Shown one piece after another: positions 1-6,317 of a DNA stretch of 12,989 nucleotides. Position 1 is the stretch's first letter, and each line of letters begins with the position of its first letter. Where the stretch lies: the NCBI GenBank assembly GCA_902772795.1, contig CACYBZ010000205.1:1-12989 (forward strand), written 5' to 3'. This DNA comes from an uncultured Ruminococcus sp. (GTDB taxonomy: Bacteria; Bacillota; Clostridia; Oscillospirales; Acutalibacteraceae). Made by a program: the position numbers and the translations under genes. Below the pieces are notes generated by a model. The model was given only the letters and a program-made list of their open reading frames with translations. It did not search any database and was not told the origin of the DNA.

Positions 1-133
1 ACCACTAATGTACTCCTTTCTATGAGTACACATTAACACATTCTGGCACTTTTATCAATGTATTTTATTACTTAACTTTCCTCCCTTCTTTATAAATTCG
101 GTTTGTTGCACTGACGATATGTTGATTATATCA
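1..133 (-). promoter_or_regulatory. Possible promoter and ribosome site of a leftward gene outside the window
   Basis: Read on the minus strand, TATAAT preceded by TGA lies at 125-130 (extended -10), with no convincing -35. Further on, AAAGGAG (13-19) is followed after 7 nt by GTG (3-5), the spacing of a real start. A 7-bp inverted repeat, TGTACTC (9-15) and GAGTACA (24-30), overlaps the GAG of this ribosome site and could partly hide it in the mRNA. Only two bases of coding sequence would be inside the window, so the gene cannot be identified. No other gene is seen in 1-160. The start is an inference from spacing alone. Confidence 0.25.
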
Positions 134-169
134 TAAAAGATTGTTTTCGTATATATTAAGTGACATACT

Positions 170-192
170 CCCTCACCCCATAGAGGTGGGGG
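170..192. repeat. Left-end hairpin of the IS element
   Basis: CCCTCACC (170-177) can pair with GGTGGGGG (185-192) around a 7-nt loop, allowing one G-T pair. It lies downstream of the tnpB remnant on the minus strand, where IS200/IS605 elements carry their right end and where the guide (omega) RNA scaffold of TnpB is normally encoded. Because the nuclease gene is broken, an active guide RNA is not claimed. Confidence 0.6.
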
Positions 193-268
193 CTTCTCGC
201 TCAAGTACGGCAACCCGTACAGTATCCACGAGCTATCCCTGTGTGTCCTACGGTTCTTGTTTTGTTTT

Positions 269-924
269 TTACGCTAATGCTATTCTCATACCTTCATTTC
301 GTATGTTTACAGCAGCGTTTATATCTCTGTTATGATGTTCTTTACAGCAAGGACAAATCCATTCTCTGACAGACAAATTTTTTGTATCGGGATTTTAATA
401 TCCGCAAATACTGCAAATCAGATTTTCAATGCACACAAAATCATAAGCATTGGCTATCTGCTTTGACTGTTTATGCAGAAAATCCTTTCTTTGATTGGCA
501 ATTTTTTCATGCAGTTTTGCAACTCTGACATGCTGTTTTTCTCTGTTTCTTGAACCCTTTACCATTTTGGACAGTTTTCTTTGTTCTCTTTTCAGTTTCT
601 TTTCTGACAGCCTGTAATATCTCGGAAACTGTGGACAGTTCCCGTTGCCGTCAACGTATAATTCGTGCATGGAAAAATCCAGACCGATAAAACTTTCCGG
701 TTTTTTCATAGTGATTTCTTCTTCATACTCAAAAAGAACACTTGCAAAATATTTACCGCCTGCGTTCTGACTAACAGTAACAGATTTCAGTTTATAATCG
801 TCAGGTATGTTTCTATGCTGTTTCATTTTGACAAAACCTAATTTCTGACACAACCGAATGCCTTTGCTATCAGTATTTTTTGTTCTTCATCAGGGTATAT
901 CCTGAATTTATAGGCTTTGTTCAT
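269..924 (-). pseudogene. tnpB: Broken tnpB (RNA-guided nuclease of IS200/IS605 elements)
   Basis: The reading starts with a good ribosome site (GAGGTGAG) and ATG at 924, giving 28 residues of a typical TnpB N-terminus (MNKAYKFRIYP, ending FGCVR) before a stop. After a frame change, sequence resumes at KLGFVKMKQHR and runs to 395, so roughly 90-100 residues of the N-terminal region are missing. A second deletion of roughly 45 residues joins CIENL directly to the zinc-finger CSICGY. A TAA then stands where family members usually have Lys, and the same frame continues through CPCC and [10 protein letters not shown] to the natural stop at 269. The three RuvC acidic positions (Asp in GLDFS, Glu in CIENL, Asp in RDINAA) survive, but the protein cannot be made whole. 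Deletion sizes are estimates from family knowledge. The longest intact piece begins at a TTG with no ribosome site and is not a gene start. Confidence 0.85.
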
Positions 925-947
925 CTTGTTCTCACCTCTTTATCTCA

Positions 948-976
948 AACATAGCATAAACAGAGCCGTAAGTCAA
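948..976 (-). promoter_or_regulatory. Promoter of the tnpB remnant
   Basis: On the minus strand TTGACT (971-976) is followed after exactly 17 nt by TATGTT (948-953), with TGC directly in front of the -10. The promoter is better preserved than the gene it serves. It lies 23 bases upstream of the ATG. Confidence 0.65.
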
Positions 977-1001
977 GGAAAAAGTCAGCCTTGTGACTGA
1001 C

Positions 1002-1045
1002 GGGCAATTCATTCCTCCACCTAAGCAGTGGGGGACTTCTTGCCC
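1002..1045. repeat. Right-end hairpin of the IS element
   Basis: GGGCAA (1002-1007) and TTGCCC (1040-1045) form the outer arms. Inside, CCTCCAC and GTGGGGG pair with one mismatch. The core resembles the left-end hairpin, consistent with the two ends of one IS200/IS605-type element. It lies only 9 bp beyond the T-tract of the nfnB terminator. Confidence 0.55.
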
Positions 1046-1054
1046 ATTCAGGTT

Positions 1055-1086
1055 AAAAAAATCACTGTCAGAATCTCTGACAGTGA
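1055..1086 (-). terminator. Rho-independent terminator of nfnAB
   Basis: A perfect 11-bp stem (TCACTGTCAGA at 1062-1072 with TCTGACAGTGA at 1076-1086) has a 3-nt loop. On the minus strand it is followed by seven T residues (1055-1061). It begins 12 bases after the nfnB stop codon. Confidence 0.92.
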
Positions 1087-1098
1087 CTTTCAAACCTT

Positions 1099-2496
1099 TT
1101 ACTGTTTATTTCTGATATATTCATCAATAGCGGTTGCTGCGGTTTTTCCTGCACCCATAGCAAGAATAACTGTTGCTGCACCTGTTACAGCGTCACCGCC
1201 TGCATAAACACCTTCACGAGAAGTCAGTCCGTTTTCGTCAGCGATAATTCCGCCCCATTTCTGTGTTTCCAGTCCCTGCGTTGTCGACTTGATGAGCGGA
1301 TTAGGTGATGTACCTATCGACATGATGACACAATCCACTTCCATATCAAATTCCGAACCCTCTTTAACCACAGGTCGTCTTCTGCCTGATGCGTCAGGTT
1401 CGCCGAGTTCCATTTCCACACATCTGATACCGCCCACGCTGTTCTGTTCGTCAGGCAGAATTTCAACGGGATTGGTCAACAGTTTGAACACAATACCTTC
1501 TTCTTTAGCGTGTTCCACTTCTTCTGCTCTTGCGGGTAATTCTTCGGCACTTCGTCTGTAAACAATATAGACTTCCTCTGCTCCCAGACGCTTTGCACAA
1601 CGTGCAGCGTCCATAGCAACATTACCGCCACCTACAACGGCTACTTTCTTTGCATGAACAATCGGTGTTGCATTGTTTTCACGGTAAGCTTTCATGAGAT
1701 TTACTCTCGTCAGGAACTCGTTGGCAGAATAAACACCTTTGAGATTTTCTCCTTTGATGTTCATAAACCTGGGTAAACCTGCCCCTGAACCAATATACAC
1801 AGCTTCAAAACCGTACTCGTCCATAAGTTCATCAATGGAAAGAATTTTACCGATAACCATATTGGTTTCCACTTTAACACCCAGAGCCTTCAGCGTATCA
1901 ATTTCTTTCTGAACGATAGCCTTCGGCAGTCTGAATTCAGGAATACCATATACCAGCACACCACCTGCCAGATGTAATGCTTCAAAAACAGTTACTTCAT
2001 AACCTTTTTTTGCCAGATCACCTGCACAAGTCAGACCAGACGGCCCTGAACCGATAACAGCTACTTTATGACCATTTGATGTCGGCTTCTGAACAACAAC
2101 ATTTTCCTGACTGTTATGTCTGTCAGCCACAAACCTTTCCAGTCTGCCAATACCGACCGCTTCCCCTTTGATACCTCTGACACAGTTCTTTTCACACTGG
2201 GATTCCTGCGGACAGACTCTGCCACAGACAGCAGGCAACGAACTGGACTGGGAAATAATATCATAAGCTCCCTCAAAATTACCCAAAGTTACTTCGTGAA
2301 TAAATGACGGAATATCAATATGTACGGGACAGCCCTGTACACAAGGTTTATGCTTACAGTTCAGACAACGCTGAGCTTCATCAAATGCCATTTCTTCGGT
2401 GTAGCCCAAAGCTACTTCAAGAAAATTCTTATTTCTTACATCGGGATCCTGTGAGGGCATAGGATTCTTTTTCAATGACATATTACGCTGTGCCAT
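1099..2496 (-). CDS. nfnB: NfnB, large subunit of NADH-dependent reduced ferredoxin:NADP+ oxidoreductase
   Basis: A 465-residue protein of the glutamate synthase small chain family. The N-terminal ferredoxin-like domain carries eight cysteines for two [4Fe-4S] clusters (C44, C47, C52, C56; C91, C95, C101, C105). An FAD-binding Rossmann motif VAVIGSGPSG is at 145-154, an NADP-binding motif VAVVGGGNVAMD at 285-296, and a C-terminal FAD motif YAGGDAVTGA. In the NfnAB complex this subunit holds the bifurcating FAD, reducing NADP+ with electrons from NADH and ferredoxin in the cytoplasm. The protein could be mistaken for GltD, but no glutamate synthase large-subunit gene is adjacent. The partner directly upstream is NfnA-like, separated by 2 bp, which fixes the assignment. 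The ribosome site AAAGGAGG lies inside the end of nfnA, so translation is probably coupled. The gene ends at a strong terminator. Confidence 0.9.
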   Translation of the reverse strand: MAQRNMSLKKNPMPSQDPDVRNKNFLEVALGYTEEMAFDEAQRCLNCKHKPCVQGCPVHIDIPSFIHEVTLGNFEGAYDIISQSSSLPAVCGRVCPQESQCEKNCVRGIKGEAVGIGRLERFVADRHNSQENVVVQKPTSNGHKVAVIGSGPSGLTCAGDLAKKGYEVTVFEALHLAGGVLVYGIPEFRLPKAIVQKEIDTLKALGVKVETNMVIGKILSIDELMDEYGFEAVYIGSGAGLPRFMNIKGENLKGVYSANEFLTRVNLMKAYRENNATPIVHAKKVAVVGGGNVAMDAARCAKRLGAEEVYIVYRRSAEELPARAEEVEHAKEEGIVFKLLTNPVEILPDEQNSVGGIRCVEMELGEPDASGRRRPVVKEGSEFDMEVDCVIMSIGTSPNPLIKSTTQGLETQKWGGIIADENGLTSREGVYAGGDAVTGAATVILAMGAGKTAATAIDEYIRNKQ

Positions 2497-2498
2497 GA

Positions 2499-3341
2499 TT
2501 ATTCAGCCTCCTTTTTGAAAAGGTTACAGGTTTCTTCATGTGCATGACGTTCAAAAGCCTGATACATTCTTCCACGTTCCATTGCTTCATCAAAATCAAC
2601 AAGATGACCGTCAAAGTCAGGTCCGTCAACACAGGCAAATTTTGTCTTTCCATCGACTGTCAGACGACAGCCTCCGCACATTCCTGTACCATCTATCATA
2701 ATAGGGTTCATGCTGACCACCGTTTTAATATCATACTGTTTTGTCAGCTTACAGACGAATTTCATCATAATCAATGGTCCTATCGTGATAACTTCGTCAT
2801 ATTGTTCACCACTCTCAATGAGTTCCTGTAAAGCGTTGGTGACAAGTCCTTTCTGACCGTAACTGCCATCATCTGTCATCATTTTCATAACATCGCTTAC
2901 GGCTTTAAATTCATCTTCCAGGATTACAAGGTCTTTATTTCTGAAACCTACCACGCTATGGACCTCGCAACCAAGATTATGCAGTTTCTTCGCAATAGGA
3001 TAGGCAATCGCACAACCTACACCACCGCCGACAACAGCCACCTTTTTCAGCCCTTCGGTATGAGAAGCTACACCCAGAGGCCCTACAAAATCGGCAATAT
3101 ATTCGCCTTCCTGCTTATGATTGAGTTTCTCAGTCGTTGCTCCCACTATCTGAAAGATAATGGTAACCGTGCCTTTTTCACGGTCGAAATCAGCAACAGT
3201 CAACGGAATTCTTTCGCCCTCATCGTCAACTCTGAGAATGATAAACTGCCCCGGTTCTGCTTTTTTTGCTATCAACGGTGCATCAATATCCATCAGTGTG
3301 ACTGTCGGATTCAGCACTTTCTTTCTTACAATTTTGTACAT
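2499..3341 (-). CDS. nfnA: NfnA, small FAD/[2Fe-2S] subunit of ferredoxin:NADP+ oxidoreductase
   Basis: A 280-residue protein of the PyrK/sulfide dehydrogenase alpha type. Residues 1-95 form the FAD domain, with RIPLTVAD at 44-51. The NAD-binding loop VGGGVGC is at 104-110, and a C-terminal iron-sulfur segment has D217, C222, C225 and C237. Only three cysteines are available for the [2Fe-2S] cluster; in the structurally known Nfn enzyme an Asp is the fourth ligand, and D217 fits that place. PyrK proteins normally have four Cys, and no pyrD is nearby, so NfnA is preferred over PyrK. It is the first gene of a two-gene operon with nfnB, preceded by AAAGGTGAG and an extended -10 promoter. Confidence 0.9.
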   Translation of the reverse strand: MYKIVRKKVLNPTVTLMDIDAPLIAKKAEPGQFIILRVDDEGERIPLTVADFDREKGTVTIIFQIVGATTEKLNHKQEGEYIADFVGPLGVASHTEGLKKVAVVGGGVGCAIAYPIAKKLHNLGCEVHSVVGFRNKDLVILEDEFKAVSDVMKMMTDDGSYGQKGLVTNALQELIESGEQYDEVITIGPLIMMKFVCKLTKQYDIKTVVSMNPIMIDGTGMCGGCRLTVDGKTKFACVDGPDFDGHLVDFDEAMERGRMYQAFERHAHEETCNLFKKEAE

Positions 3342-3394
3342 AGATAAAACTCACCTTTCAAAGTAGATTATGAAAATGATTTTACTCAAAGGGT

Positions 3395-3403
3395 ATTATA
3401 GCA
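3395..3403 (-). promoter_or_regulatory. Extended -10 promoter of nfnAB
   Basis: On the minus strand, TATAAT (3395-3400) is preceded by TGC, within TTTATGCTATAAT. The -35 area has no good match, so recognition probably depends on the extended -10. It lies 54 bases upstream of the nfnA ATG. The rest of the 3342-3470 gap shows no clear terminator hairpin for the thioesterase gene upstream. Confidence 0.7.
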
Positions 3404-3470
3404 TAAACCCCCCTGAAAATCCAGTATAAATTGACGTACTGTTTTTCTGTTTTTTTGTGAAGTTTATCAT

Positions 3471-3863
3471 TTAATTCCCGCTTTTTGCGAAAACTTTGGC
3501 TAAAAATTTATCTGTTTTCACTGAAACACGGGTATGCGTTCCTTGAGCAATAAGTCCTGCCCCGTCATAAGCCTCTACCTGAAAGACAAACTTTCTGCCA
3601 TCACTTTCGGTAAGTGTTGCTGTCGCCCGAACTTCTGCATTTTCAGGAGTTGCCGAAATATGCTCTATCGAAACAGCTGTCCCGACGGTTGTACAACCCT
3701 CAGGAACAAATTCCTGAGCTATTTCTGACGAAGCTTTTTCCATCAAGGCGACCACCATCGGCGTAGCATAGACTTCTATACTTCCACTGCCGATATAACA
3801 CGCCAGTTTTTCTTTTGTGACAACATCATATACTGTATTCTGTCTGCCGATTTCTATTTCCAT
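3471..3863 (-). CDS. Hot-dog-fold thioesterase, fluoroacetyl-CoA thioesterase (FlK)-like
   Basis: A 130-residue cytoplasmic protein matching the small FlK-like thioesterase family: GSGSIEVYATPMVVALMEKA near 25-44, then TTVGT and ISATP, and a GTHTRVSV strand near the end. T34, E42 and H68 have the same spacing (8 and 26) as the Thr42-Glu50-His76 active-site triad of Streptomyces FlK. Most members of this family in gut bacteria are not fluoroacetate-resistance enzymes and presumably act on a small acyl-CoA. Substrate here is unknown. The start has AAAGGA 11 nt upstream. The gene is divergent from the membrane acyltransferase with 87 bp between them, and in line with nfnAB behind it, though nfnAB has its own promoter. 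Confidence 0.8.
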   Translation of the reverse strand: MEIEIGRQNTVYDVVTKEKLACYIGSGSIEVYATPMVVALMEKASSEIAQEFVPEGCTTVGTAVSIEHISATPENAEVRATATLTESDGRKFVFQVEAYDGAGLIAQGTHTRVSVKTDKFLAKVFAKSGN

Positions 3864-3878
3864 AAATCAAACAATCCT

Positions 3879-3907
3879 TTGCTTTCTATTTTCATTTATG
3901 CTATACT
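3879..3907 (+). promoter_or_regulatory. Promoter of the DUF1624 acyltransferase gene
   Basis: TTGCTT (3879-3884), 17 nt, then TATACT (3902-3907), preceded by TGC as an extended -10 (TTTATGCTATACT). It lies in the 87-bp divergent region shared with the thioesterase; a promoter for the opposite strand is not clear there. Confidence 0.6.
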
Positions 3908-3950
3908 GACCCTGTTGTGAACCATACCGCAGAAAGAGAGCTGACTTTTT

Positions 3951-4700
3951 ATGACAACCACAAAACGTATCTGTCTGTTTGACGAAATACGGGGATTCGC
4001 CGTCATTCTGATGATCATATACCATACATTATTTTCCATGACTTTTATATTCGACAACGAAACCGTTTACCCATTGATGATGAAAATCATGCCTTATGAA
4101 CCCATTATTTCCATTATCTTTATCACCATCTGCGGTATTGTCTGTTCTTTCAGCCGAAACAACCGAAAACGTGGTATAAAAATTTTCACAATGGCAATAA
4201 TCATTACCATTGTTACCTACTTTTTTATGCCTGAACTGACAATCTGGTTCGGCATACTGCATTTTTTAGGTATTGCCCTGATACTGTATTCCTTTATCGA
4301 AAAACCAATGGACAACATCAGTTTTCGCTATGGTGCATTTGTCAGCCTGTTACTGTTTGTCCTGCTGTTCAATGTACCGCAACGCTATATCGGCATCTTA
4401 CCTTATCCGTATCTCCGCATACCTGACGGACTGTATCAATATTACTGGCTGTCATTCTTTGGCTTTCCCAGTACAGAATTTACTTCGGGTGACTATTTTC
4501 CGATTATCCCGCATATTTTTCTTTTCAGCTTCGGGGTGTTTGCCGGAAAAATCATCAAAGAAAAAAAATTACCCGACTTTGTCTATCAAAAACATATTCT
4601 GCCGTTGGATTTTATCGGCAGACATGCTTTGATTATCTATCTGGTACACCAACCTGTGATTGTCGGAATTCTGTATGGTATATCCCTGTCAGGTATGTAA
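3951..4700 (+). CDS. Integral-membrane acyltransferase, DUF1624 / heparan-alpha-glucosaminide N-acetyltransferase-like
   Basis: A 249-residue membrane protein with about seven hydrophobic segments (near 13-33, 50-67, 78-92, 98-116, 128-146, 186-200 and 222-246). Family landmarks are the N-terminal D11 with R14-G15, Y24-H25 in helix 1, ILHFLG at 102-107, DYFPIIP at 181-187, and the C-terminal GRHALIIYLVHQP at 223-235. Family members are thought to move an acyl group across the membrane onto a sugar or other acceptor; the substrate here cannot be told. The gene is alone on the plus strand between two leftward units, and its stop is only 9 bases from the stop of the convergent lipoprotein gene, with no obvious terminator between. 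The ribosome site (AAAGAGAG) is weak. Confidence 0.78.
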   Translation: MTTTKRICLFDEIRGFAVILMIIYHTLFSMTFIFDNETVYPLMMKIMPYEPIISIIFITICGIVCSFSRNNRKRGIKIFTMAIIITIVTYFFMPELTIWFGILHFLGIALILYSFIEKPMDNISFRYGAFVSLLLFVLLFNVPQRYIGILPYPYLRIPDGLYQYYWLSFFGFPSTEFTSGDYFPIIPHIFLFSFGVFAGKIIKEKKLPDFVYQKHILPLDFIGRHALIIYLVHQPVIVGILYGISLSGM

Positions 4701-4709
4701 TCCTTTGTC

Positions 4710-5375
4710 TTATGTTAACGGACGAAATTCAATAAATACTTCTTTGATACCGTTCTCGTCTGTTACCAGTTTCAAAACATATTCTTCTGTTTTTGACTGC
4801 TGACTGTAAAGGAGTACGGTATCACCGTTTTCATTCTGTGTTTCTTCTTTCGGCTGACCATACTCTTTTTTAATGATATCTGATTTAGTATCCCATGCGA
4901 GCTTATTCGGCAGATGTAATGCCACATTCTGACAGTCACCCTTAATCAGTTGCAGACGGCTATACTGACATCTGGTATAATCTGTATTCGTATTTGTCTT
5001 ATTGGTCGCTGAAACATAGGCAGTCAGTCCGTCCTGCATAACATATCCGATATTTTCCACCGTTTCGCCCATTGCAATACTTTCAGGAATATCATTATCT
5101 GAAGATAAGACAAATCCGACATATTTCATTTGTGAATCGTTGAGAGGAAAACGTAATGCTTTTTCATTGAGCGTAATACTTCTGGCATTGAAAAACTGGT
5201 CGATAGTGCTTACCCTTGCAAGTTCCTGATCAGGATTGACATTAGGAGGTAACGTGGGGGCTTGCGTTGATACATTCTGTGTAGCTTTCTGTGAATCTGA
5301 CTTGGCTGTACAAGCCGTACACATTACCAGAGCCGAAACAACAGCTAAAATAAGAACAGTCATTTTTCTTTTCAT
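4710..5375 (-). CDS. Small putative lipoprotein of unknown function
   Basis: The translated product is 221 residues when begun at the second ATG. The first ATG (5390) overlaps the GGAGG ribosome site, which stands 8 nt before the ATG at 5375, so the latter is chosen. It opens MKRKMTVLILAVV, a lipoprotein-type signal peptide, with a lipobox-like CTAC and candidate lipidated Cys22; Cys at -3 of the box is unusual. A Ser/Thr/Pro/Gln/Asn-rich linker follows (about 23-50). The C-terminal part has a pattern (AWDTKSDIIKKEYGQP, then LLYS, then EVFIEFRP) that loosely recalls BamE/SmpA-like small folds, which is inference only. It is the last gene of the leftward surface-protein group but has its own promoter and is cut off from the cohesin gene by a terminator. 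No enzyme motif is seen. Confidence 0.7.
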   Translation of the reverse strand: MKRKMTVLILAVVSALVMCTACTAKSDSQKATQNVSTQAPTLPPNVNPDQELARVSTIDQFFNARSITLNEKALRFPLNDSQMKYVGFVLSSDNDIPESIAMGETVENIGYVMQDGLTAYVSATNKTNTNTDYTRCQYSRLQLIKGDCQNVALHLPNKLAWDTKSDIIKKEYGQPKEETQNENGDTVLLYSQQSKTEEYVLKLVTDENGIKEVFIEFRPLT

Positions 5376-5409
5376 TGTCAATTCCTCCATTGTATTTTTA
5401 AACTACCTG

Positions 5410-5438
5410 ATTGTATCACAACTCTTTCTGAAAATCAA
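5410..5438 (-). promoter_or_regulatory. Promoter of the lipoprotein gene
   Basis: On the minus strand TTGATT (5433-5438), 17 nt, then TACAAT (5410-5415), preceded by TGA. It lies between the cohesin-gene terminator and the lipoprotein start, so the lipoprotein is transcribed independently. Confidence 0.72.
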
Positions 5439-5491
5439 CCGCTTTTTACGGTGGCTTTTTTTCATAACCAAAGTCTTTGACTGTTCCTGAC

Positions 5492-5532
5492 AAAAAATTT
5501 CAGAGGAATTTTCCATGGCAAATTCCTCTGAA
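5492..5532 (-). terminator. Rho-independent terminator of the cohesin-protein gene
   Basis: A perfect 13-bp stem (TTCAGAGGAATTT at 5499-5511 with AAATTCCTCTGAA at 5520-5532) encloses an 8-nt loop. On the minus strand it is followed by a T-rich tract (complement of 5492-5497). It begins about 14 bases after the stop of the cohesin-like gene. Confidence 0.88.
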
Positions 5533-5546
5533 TCATACTGTCTTTT

Positions 5547-6245
5547 TTATTCCTGTTCTGTTGTCGTCTGCCGACGGTTTTTTATTCTGACCCCTACCGA
5601 AGCTACAGCAATCAGTACCACTGCTACAACCAGTGTAATTACAATCGTTTTACTCTTATTGTCAATAGGCTGACTGTCGTCAGTACTGTCAGATGAGTCT
5701 ATATCAATATAAGCACCGCCATCTACTATGTCTTCACCATTGCCCGGGTTAATGATTTTTCCCTCATACTTGCCTTTCTGTACAGAACGGATAATTTCGT
5801 TATCCGCCAACGTCACATCTTGAAGCTGTACGTCTGTCGCCTCGGTGACGGTGAATTTTATGGAACAATCCTTTGCTTTTTCTTTTACTTTAAAACTCGC
5901 CGTAACCAACAATCTGGTATTGGAAAAGTCAAATCCCTCATTCGCATTTGTCGCTACAAAACGGATAATTCCTTCCTCATTAGGGTTGGAAATCACCATG
6001 TCGCCCAGTTCCGGAATATTGATACTGTCCTTGTCCAGTTCAAGGGAATCTTTGGGATATTCTATCATGCCGTTGATTCCCGAAAGCGGTGTATCCATTT
6101 TTATCTGGACAATATACGTTATGATGTCCCCTTCCTGAAAATCGTTGTTATTGATTTTTACGGCGGAAGTCTGAACAATTCCCAAAGCTACAAGTACGCT
6201 GACAAGCCATACCGTAACCAAAAATTTTTTCACGTTGCCTTTCAT
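5547..6245 (-). CDS. Membrane-anchored protein with a single cohesin-like domain
   Basis: Begun at 6245 the protein has 232 residues; AAAGGA stands 8 nt before this ATG, while the longer frame from 6338 has no ribosome site and would put 31 polar residues before the signal peptide. Order of parts: signal peptide 1-28 (MKGNVKKFLV, then a hydrophobic core ending TSA), a beta-rich cohesin-like domain about 29-165 (FQEGDIITYIVQI, then GINGMIEYPKDSLEL, IIRFVATN, VTASFKVKEKA), an acidic Asp/Ser spacer 176-198, a membrane helix 200-219, and a basic tail (RIKNRRQ). No LPxTG-type sortase signal is seen, so it should stay in the membrane with the cohesin-like domain outside. It lies 111 bases downstream of the five-module protein, probably in one transcript with a hairpin between. 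By analogy with cellulosome anchoring proteins it could hold a partner at the surface; its ligand is unknown and no dockerin is encoded in this window. Confidence 0.72.
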   Translation of the reverse strand: MKGNVKKFLVTVWLVSVLVALGIVQTSAVKINNNDFQEGDIITYIVQIKMDTPLSGINGMIEYPKDSLELDKDSINIPELGDMVISNPNEEGIIRFVATNANEGFDFSNTRLLVTASFKVKEKAKDCSIKFTVTEATDVQLQDVTLADNEIIRSVQKGKYEGKIINPGNGEDIVDGGAYIDIDSSDSTDDSQPIDNKSKTIVITLVVAVVLIAVASVGVRIKNRRQTTTEQE

Positions 6246-6289
6246 GGTATCAATCCTTTGCCTTAGTCTCTGAACACCGTCAATCAAAA

Positions 6290-6317
6290 GGCAGACACCA
6301 CTTTCGCAGTGTCTGCC
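6290..6317 (-). terminator. Intercistronic hairpin, possible weak terminator or processing site
   Basis: GGCAGACAC (6290-6298) and GTGTCTGCC (6309-6317) form a perfect 9-bp GC-rich stem with a 10-nt loop. On the minus strand only CTTTTGATTG follows, a short T-run, so termination would be partial. It lies between the five-module gene (stop 6357) and the cohesin-like gene (start 6245), where no separate promoter could be recognised. It may lower expression of the second gene or stabilise the first mRNA. Confidence 0.5.

Larger units (their letters stand above)
165..1046 (-). mobile_element. Degenerate IS200/IS605-family (tnpB-only) element
   Basis: A broken tnpB is flanked by two hairpin-forming ends of the kind used by IS200/IS605 elements instead of terminal inverted repeats. 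The ends share a related core in the same orientation: on the plus strand, GGTGGGGG then CTTCTCGC on the left, and GTGGGGGA then CTTCTTGC on the right. No tnpA (HUH transposase) gene is present, so the element was either always tnpB-only or lost tnpA. Exact boundaries are uncertain because single-strand transposing elements make no target duplication to mark them. It sits between the nfnAB terminator and the left edge and interrupts no recognisable gene. Confidence 0.7.

Noticed and set aside
141-335. 64-codon plus-strand open frame at the left end
   Set aside because: It lies across the IS hairpin and antisense to the tnpB zinc-finger remnant, with no ribosome site and no recognisable protein.
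395-853. Open frame of 152 codons as an independent gene
   Set aside because: It starts at a TTG without a ribosome site and is the middle piece of the broken tnpB; coding similarity continues on both sides in other frames or after a stop.
1099-2496. GltD, glutamate synthase small subunit
   Set aside because: The family is shared, but the tightly coupled upstream gene is NfnA-like with an Asp-type [2Fe-2S] site and no gltB is present.
5439-5460. Plus-strand terminator formed by ACCG/CGGT followed by T residues
   Set aside because: Only a 4-bp stem and no plus-strand gene upstream; it overlaps the promoter region of the lipoprotein gene.
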